Assembly: GCF_022965805.1 (NCBI RefSeq)
Contig: NC_133109.1
Span: forward strand, 2,805,001 to 2,869,000
Direction of reading: 5' to 3'
DNA length: 64,000 nt
Source: Primulina eburnea
Lineage: Eukaryota > Streptophyta > Magnoliopsida > Lamiales > Gesneriaceae
Shown here: piece after piece, positions 11,701 to 20,700 of the stretch
Layout: each line of letters begins with the position of its first letter
Position numbering within the stretch: the stretch's first letter is position 1
Notes under the pieces: generated by a model
Seen by the model: only the letters and a program-made list of their open reading frames with translations
Database searches by the model: none
Told to the model about the DNA's origin: nothing
Program-made: the position numbers and the translations under genes

Positions 11701-14700
11701 AAGAAAAAAGAAAAGAAAAGAAATTCGTGAATCAGCTAAAGCTGATAGGAAAAAAGATAAATACAAAAATAAATTAATAATTTGTAGCCAGGACATTATG
11801 CTAATCAATGTTGGGCTAAAAACAAAATTAATAATTTAGATATAGATGATAATCTAAAAGAAACATTATTTAAAATAATAATGGATTCTAATAATAATTC
11901 TGATAGTGAAACTGAGAATTCTTCAGAATCCTATAATTCAGAAGAAATTGTTGATAATGAATCTGATATTTCAGATTTAGAAGAATGCAATAATTGTATA
12001 CGAGGAAAATCTTGTATAAATCTTATAGAGGATAATAATAATAATGATGATGAGTTTTATAAAATTATGTCTCAATTTCAAGATTTAAATATTAATGTTT
12101 TAACTAATAATAATATTTTAGAATTCCTTAAAATGATTAAGGACCCAATATTAAAATCTACAATTATTGATCAAATGGAGAATACTGCTTCAACAAGTAA
12201 TAATGAAAATAATATTCTTGTTAAACAAGAACAAGCTTATTGTAACGCCCCAGATTTGACGACTGTCCTCACTGTACCAAGACGAGTCTTTCCAGCGTGC
12301 TTATGTCCTCACTCACACGCACCCTAGGAAACTTCCCAGGAGGTCACCCATCCCAAAATTGCCCCAAGTCAAGCACGCTTAACTTTGGAGTTCTTATGTG
12401 ATGAGCTACCGAAAAGAAGATGCACCTTCGTGATATGAGTAGTACCAATCAAATCTTTTAAGCCCTCTTCAACTGTTCAGTCCATTACATTGCCCAGTCT
12501 CGGAATCCCTCTCATTCCCGTGTGGGTCGGTTCATTCATGTTCCCTTCACCTAGAAGCCTGCCAGGAGCCGCTCATTGTCCGTGCAACTGATGGCACCGG
12601 CGTTCACCCCCCGCCCTCTTCGGCCCCGGGCCTCACATGCCCACCAGCTTCCGCTTGGTTCGTCCCCGAACCACACCGTACTAAGAGAGGTCGGCTCTGA
12701 TACCACTTGTAACGCCCCAGATTTGACGACTGTCCTCACTGTACCAAGACGAGTCTTTCCAGCGTGCTTATGTCCTCACTCACACGCACCCTAGGAAACT
12801 TCCCAGGAGGTCACCCATCCCAAAATTGCCCCAAGTCAAGCACGCTTAACTTTGGAGTTCTTATGTGATGAGCTACCGAAAAGAAGATGCACCTTCGTGA
12901 TATGAGTAGTACCAATCAAATCTTTTAAGCCCTCTTCAACTGTTCAGTCCATTACATTGCCCAGTCTCGGAATCCCTCTCATTCCCGTGTGGGTCGGTTC
13001 ATTCATGTTCCCTTCACCTAGAAGCCTGCCAGGAGCCGCTCATTGTCCGTGCAACTGATGGCACCGGCGTTCACCCCCCGCCCTCTTCGGCCCCGGGCCT
13101 CACACTTATTCTATGAAAGAAGTTAAAAATATTTTACAGAAAAAATATAGTCAACAAAATCCAGTTACTATACAGGATTTAGTTAAAGAGATTGATAATC
13201 TTAAACAACAAATAAAATTTTTACATGATAACAATAATAGTTTAAATTATCGTATTTCAGTCATTGAAAATCATAATAATTCAATTTCTGAAAGTTTTGA
13301 AAATATTCAAGATATTTCATTTCCTGATAATAATCAGAAACATTTATCTGTTTTGAGTATGATAATATCTCAAAAATGGTATACTAATATTATTTTATTA
13401 ATTGATAATTCTTATAAAAAGAATTTCATTGCTATGATAGATAGTGGTGCAGATTTAAATGTTATACATGAAGGATTAATTCCTACAAAATATTTTCATA
13501 AAACTACTCATTCTCTTTCTCATGCAGGAGGAGAACCTTTAGAAATAAATTATAAATTACCTAAAGCTTATATTTGCAAAGATAAAAACTGTATTCAAAC
13601 CAGTTTTTTATTAGCGAAAGATATTTCTAGCCAACTTATATTTGGTCTCCCTTTTATTTATCAAATTTATCCTTTAACCTATGTTGATGAAACAGGTATA
13701 ATAGGAACTTATCAAGGTAATCCTATTTCTTTTAAGTTTATAACTAAACCTGTTCATAGAATCTTAAATGAATTACAAGAACAGATTGAAAGAAAAACCT
13801 TTCAAATAAACTCTTTAAAAGAAGAAATAAAATTTCTTACTATTGATGAAAAATTACAGAATCCTAAATTATAGGAAAAAATAAAAACTATTTATAATAA
13901 ATTTTCATTAGAAATATGTAATGATCTTCCAAATGCTTTTTGGAATAGAAAGAAGCATATTATATCTCTTCCATATGAAGAAAATTTTGAAGAAAGAAAT
14001 ATTCCTACCAAGGCTCGTCCTTGTCAAATGAATTCTGAATATTTAGAATTATGCAAGAATGAAATTCATTCTTTGTTAGACAAAGGTTTAATAAAACCTT
14101 CTCAATCTCCTTGGTCATGTACTGCTTTCTATGTTAATAAACATTCTGAACAAGAAAGAGGTGTTCCTAGATTAGTAATAAATTATAAACCTCTTAATAA
14201 GGTTTTAAAATGGATTAGGCATCCTATTCCTAATAAAAAAGATTTATTAGATAGATTAGTTCATGCAATTATATTTTCTAAATTTGATTTAAAATCAGGA
14301 TTTTGGCAGATTCAAATACAAGAATCTGATAGATATAAAACTGCTTTTAATGTTCCTATAGGACATTATGAATGGACAGTAATGCCATTTGGCCTTAAAA
14401 ATGCCCCTTCAGAATTTCAACAAATTATGAATGATATTTTTTATAATTATAGCAATTTTATAATTGTTTATATAGATGATATCTTAGTGTTTTCTAATGA
14501 TATTGAAACACATTTTAAACATTTAGAAATGTTTAAAAATATTGTTATTCAAAATGGATTGGTTATTTCAAAATCTAAAATGATTTTATTTCCAAACTAA
14601 TATTCGTTTTCTTGGTCATATGATTGAAAAAGGGAAAATAATTCCTATCCAAAGAAGTATTGAATTTGGTTCAAAATTTCCAGATATAATAACTGATAAA

Positions 14701-17700
14701 ACTCAGTTACAAAGATTTTTAGGGAGTTTAAATTATATTTCTCCTTATATTCAAAATCTTACTAAAGATTCTGCTATCTTATATGATAGACTAAAGAAAA
14801 ATCCTTTACCTTGGACAGATAAGCATACTAAAGCTGTTCAAATTATTAAAGATAAAGTTAAAAATCTTCCTTGTCTTATGTTGGCAAATCCTTTATGGGA
14901 TAAAATTGTAGAAACTGATGCCTCGGATATAGGTTTTGGAGGAATTTTAAAACAAAAAGATCCTCAAACAAAACAAGAATATCTTATAAGATTTTATTCT
15001 GGGAAATGGAATAATGCCCAGAAAAATTACTCCACAGTAGCAAAAGAAATCTTAGTTATTGTTAGATGTATTTTAAAATTTCAAGATGATTTATATAATC
15101 AAAAGTTTATTATAAAAACTGATTGCAAATCTGCAAAGTTTATGTTTAATAAAGATTTTAAACATGATGTGTCTAAGCAAATGTTTGCTAGATGGCAGGC
15201 TCATTTAGCTCCTTTTGATTTTGAGATCATTTATAAAAAAGGTGAAGATAATCATCTACCAGATTTCTTAACTCGAGAATATTTATCTTAATGTTTTCAT
15301 CTACATATATGTACTCTCGAGGCAGAGGAGAGTCCTCTTATAGAGGGCGAGGTGGCAGGGGAAAACCCCCCAATATTATTGCTCAACATGGTAAACAGAG
15401 GCTAATAGCCCAGAATTTATCCAATTCATCATCAGCCAGTAATACTGAGCAGAATGAGTTATACAATGAATTTCAAGAATTCTTGGAACAAAAGCAGAAA
15501 AATAATTCTGATTCTCAGTCTTCAGCATCATATGCTAATATCATCAAAGAAGATGATAATGATACAGCTCTTTATACAGAGTCAAAACATAAAGAATTGT
15601 ATCATTATCAAATCATCTACTGTATTAGTAGATTCTAATTCTTCTCTAACTTGAGAAGTAGAAGCTCTAGAAGTTTGTGGTATATCAACCATATAATCTA
15701 GAGGAGAAATAAATGAATGACTAGATCTTGATCTAGTATAAACAGAAGAGGATAATAATCTTCTTTGTTCATTATTAAACTGTATTTGAACAGTTCCTTC
15801 ATTAGTTTGTATGACTTGTTCTAAATCTCTATTTATTATAGGATTTCTAGGAACAGCTTGTTCAATTATCCAGTTTTCTGGAAATTCTATTTCTTCCTAT
15901 TTTATAGATCTACGAGTTGTAATGTTAGATCTATTAAAATTAGTTTCTATTAGAATAGTTTCATTTAATTTTTTATCTATTTTTTTACACATAGGATTCA
16001 GTGTAAATAATGGTTTATAATAAATACGATAACAGATACATATTACTTCTGTTCCAGGAGTATAATTATAACCATGAGTTTTAACATTTAATGTTAAAGC
16101 GTCTAATATATTTGGATCAAACAAAGATAAAGATAAATTTGGATAAACATCAAAATAAACTGGACCATGAGCCAGACTAGATTGAATTATTCCCATAAGA
16201 GATTGTTTCCAATTCAAATTTCTTCCATCTCTTAAAGCTGCTATGAAGCTTTCTGGTAAACCTTATAATGTTAAAGGTCTAAAAGCATTTTGAATTAAAC
16301 CTATATGAATAAATTTATAATTTTTCCTATAAGGTATAATATCTTTATTATTTAACAATCTTATTACCATTTCATTATTATGAAGAGGTACAGATGATTC
16401 TGTAGTTTTAACTACTTGTTTAAAACCAATTTTTTCAAAAGTTCCTAACTTATAGATCATTTTAGATTCTATCTTAGGAATAGTCCATTTATTCAATAAA
16501 TCTAAATTTTCAGGTAAATCATATTCTTCATTTAAACTGTTATGAACAGTTTCTTTCATACTGAAAATATTCATTTGAATAAAAAGTGCTAAATTATTAA
16601 CCAGACTATTTCCATGGCTCTGATACCATCTAAGGCTTGGAATCAAAGAGGAATCTGATACGTGGCATTGTTTTACCAAACTTTTCCTTAGAGGCTTTCG
16701 CATACATGGAGGTTATTGGTTTCCAGCCTATATGAAATCAGGATTTTGGCAGATTCAAATACAAGAATCTGATAGATATAAAACTGCTTTTAATGTTCCT
16801 ATAGGACATTATGAATGGACAGTAATGCCATTTGGCCTTAAAAATGCCCCTTCAGAATTTCAACAAATTATGAATGATATTTTTTTATAATTATAGCAAT
16901 TTTATAATTGTTTATATAGATGATATCTTAGTGTTTTCTAATGATATTGAAACACATTTTAAACATTTAGAAATGTTTAAAAATATTGTTATTCAAAATG
17001 GATTGGTTATTTCAAAATCTAAAATGATTTTATTCCAAACTAATATTCGTTTTCTTGGTCATATGATTGAAAAAGGGAAAATAATTCCTATCCAAAGAAG
17101 TATTGAATTTGGTTCAAAATTTCCAGATATAATAACTGATAAAACTCAGTTACAAAGATTTTTAGGGAGTTTAAATTATATTTCTCCTTATATTCAAAAT
17201 CTTACTAAAGATTCTGCTATCTTATATGATAGACTAAAGAAAAATCCTTTACCTTGGACAGATAAGCATACTAAAGCTGTTCAAATTATTAAAGATAAAA
17301 GTTAAAAATCTTCCTTGTCTTATGTTGGCAAATCCTTTATGGGATAAAATTGTAGAAACTGATGCCTCGGATATAGGTTTTGGAGGAATTTTAAAACAAA
17401 AAGATCCTCAAACAAAACAAGAATATCTTATAAGATTTTATTCTGGGAAGTGGAATAATGCCCAGAAAAATTACTCCACAGTAGCAAAAGAAATCTTAGC
17501 TATTGTTAGATGTATTTTAAAATTTCAAGATGATTTATATAATCAAAAGTTTATTATAAAAACTGATTGCAAATCTGCAAAGTTTATGTTTAATAAAGAT
17601 TTTAAACATGATGTGTCTAAGCAAATGTTTGCTAGATGGCAGGCTCATTTAGCTCCTTTTGATTTTGAGATCATTTATAAAAAAGGTGAAGATAATCATC

Positions 17701-20700
17701 TACCAGATTTCTTAACTCGAGAATATTTATCTTAATGTTTTCATTTACAGATATGTACTCTCGAGGCAGAGGAGAGTCCTCTTATAGAGGGCGAGGTGGT
17801 AGGGGAAAACCCCCTAATATCATAGCACAACATGGAAAACAGAGGCTAATAGCCCAAAACTTATCAAGTTCATCAGCCAGTAATACTGAGCAGAATGAAT
17901 TATACAATGAGTTTCAAGAATTCTTGAAACAGAAGCAGAAAAATAATTCTGATTCTCAGTCTTCAGCATCATATGCTAATATCATCAAAGAAGATGATAA
18001 TGATACAGCTCTTTATACAGAGTCAAAACATAAAGAATTAAATCTTCTTATAGAAGAAAAAGATATCCAATGGGAAAAAACTCCTTGGATTATTATGGAA
18101 AGATATTTTACCAATACATCATATGTATATGGTGCTTATAAGCAAAGAGGATATTATGAGAATCTTCTCATATCTACAAAAAGTGTTGATATCACTCACT
18201 TTTTCAGTAATACTCAACAAAAAGGAAGTTATAACTTCTCTAAGTTTATTATCAAAAAGATTATATCTATTGAAGAATGGGGTATATCTCCATTGGTTGA
18301 AAAAGAGTTTTACTCAGAAAATCATAAAACCAGTTTTAAATTCAATTTTTGGGATTATATTGAAAGTTTTAATAAAACTTTATTATATGAAAATGAAAAA
18401 AGGAAACATACATGGTTTCTTAAGATTTGTGAAAATGTTTTCCATTATCCTATTCCAAATTGGTTTTTTATTTGGTGGAAAATATTTGGTCCATCAGCAA
18501 AAATTTTGCCAGAGGTTTTTATAAAACCATTTGATACTTGGTTGAATGTTGCACCAATTATTACAAAAATTTTTTCTGAACATTGGATTGATGGAAAGAC
18601 TTTATGTCTATTCTTCATGGAATTCGGTATTCCATGGATCTGGAAATGGCAGCCAGAATTTGGTTATACAGATGAAGGTATCCCTTGTCTATGGAGAACT
18701 AGCTCTACAAAATTTTGGGATAAAATGTTACGAGAAGATCCAGTATCTGGAAAACTTCATGGTCATGACACCTTACTTCAAATGGAAGAAAAAATTTCTT
18801 CATATCAGAAAGATTTGTTGAATCAACAACAAAAAGAAAAAGATGCAATGAGTCCATTTAAAATTTTGACTCAAAAATATTCAGAGATCTATTCTAAAGA
18901 GAAGATGGTAGAAATCTACATTGATGAAATGAAAAAAGATCTTTATAAGAATATGGGATGCTCCGATTCAAAATCAGACCAATCAATGGCTTCAGATTCC
19001 AGTGATAATCAATTCATACATCTAATGAAGATGCATGATGCACAGGATCCAGATGAGGATATTCCTCAATTATCTCAAATTGAGGATATATTTGAAAGTT
19101 TGAAGAAATCTCTCAAAGATAATACCAAAGATGACTAGAATCGTTGAAAGTGGAATCTCACTATTCAAGAGTTGGTGGAATAACACATCATCATGGCATA
19201 TCATGACAAAAAGTGGGTGGCATATCACTATTTACTTTTTGAATTTTGTAACCATGTTACTTTTGCTTTAATAAAGCATTTACTATTTTTATTTTGAGAT
19301 GGAATCCGGGGTTTGATGTCCGGCTCTTCTATCTATATATAGGCTATTTCTGTGTTCTTAGGAAGACACGGTTGAGTTTGCTCCCCTCTCTCTACTCTCT
19401 CTTGTATACAACCCTTCTGAAGTTAATCAATAAAAGTTTAAAGTTCTGCTTACAACCTTGTAAGTTTATTGTTTTTTGGTAAAACAATGCCACGTATCAG
19501 ATTCCTCTTTGATTCCAAGCCACAGATGGTATCAGAGCCATGGAAATAGTCTGGTTAATAATTTAGCACTTTTTATTCAAATGAATATTTTCAGTATGAA
19601 AGAAACTGTTCATAACAGTTTAAATGAAGAATATGATTTACCTGAAAATTTAGATTTATTGAATAAATGGACTATTCCTAAGATAGAATCTAAAATGATC
19701 TATAAGTTAGGAACTTTTGAAAGAATTGGTTTTAAACAAGTAGTTAAAACTACAGAATCATTTGTACCTCTTCATAATAATGAAATGGTAATAAGATTGT
19801 TAAATAATAAAGATATTATGCCTTATATGAAAAATTATAAATTTATTCATATAGGATTAATTCAAATTGCTTTTAGACCTTTAACATTAGAAGGCTTACC
19901 AGAAAGCTTCATAGCAGCTTTAAGAGATGGAAGAAATTTAAATTGGAAACAATCCCTTATGGGAATAATTCAATCTAGTCTGGCACATGGTCCAGTATAT
20001 TTTGATGTTTATCCAAATTTATCTTTATCTTTATTTGATCCAAATATATTAGACGCTTTAACATTAAATGTTAAAACTCATGGTTATAATTATACTCCTG
20101 GAACAGAAGTTATATGTATCTGTTATCGTATTTATTATAAACCATTATTTACACTAAATCCTATGTGTAAAAGAATAGATAAAAAATTAAATGAAACTAT
20201 TCTAATAGAAACTAATTTTAATAGATCTAATATTACAACTCGTAGATCTATAAAATGGGAAGAAATAGAATTTCCAGAAAACTGGATAATTGAACAGGCT
20301 GTTCCTAGAAATCCTATAATAAATAGAGATTTAGAACAAGTCATACAAACTAATGAAGGATCTGTTCAAATACAGTTTAATAATGAACAAAGAAGATTAT
20401 TACCCTCTTCTGTTTATGCTAGATTAAGATCTAGTCATTCATTTATTTCTCCTCTAGATTATATGGTTGATATACCACAAACTTCTAGAGCTTCTACTTC
20501 TCAAGTTAGAGAAGAATTAGAATCTACTAATACAGTAGATGATTTAATTATAAATCAAAACAATATAGTTCATAAAAGTAACTTTCAAAAAGTTAGAGAA
20601 ACTGATACAGTTTCAGAAATGAATTTTAGTATTTAATGGATAGTAAATCAAAGATTGATTTTACTAAAGGATCTTCTGCTAGAGCAAAGATCAATGCAGA

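Larger units (their letters stand above)
12241..13104 (-). mobile_element. Cassandra-like TRIM retrotransposon inserted in viral copy B
   Basis: A complete 864-bp element: two 397-bp LTRs (12241-12637 and 12708-13104) with no difference that I can see, around a 70-bp interior. It starts TG and ends CA and is flanked by a 5-bp target duplication, CTTAT (12236-12240 and 13105-13109). The uninterrupted site is present in copy A at about 5259. On the minus strand the interior begins with the primer site TGGTATCAGAGCC two bases after the LTR. The LTR holds a 5S-rRNA-like block, the hallmark of Cassandra elements. It has no coding capacity and would need proteins in trans. Identical LTRs mean a recent insertion. 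Confidence 0.93.

Noticed and set aside
12331..12398. 5S rRNA gene
   Set aside because: Only the 3' half is similar, with changed middle bases, and it lies within an LTR.
12551..12794. Short ORFs in the TRIM
   Set aside because: GC-rich LTR sequence read in chance frames; TRIMs do not encode proteins.
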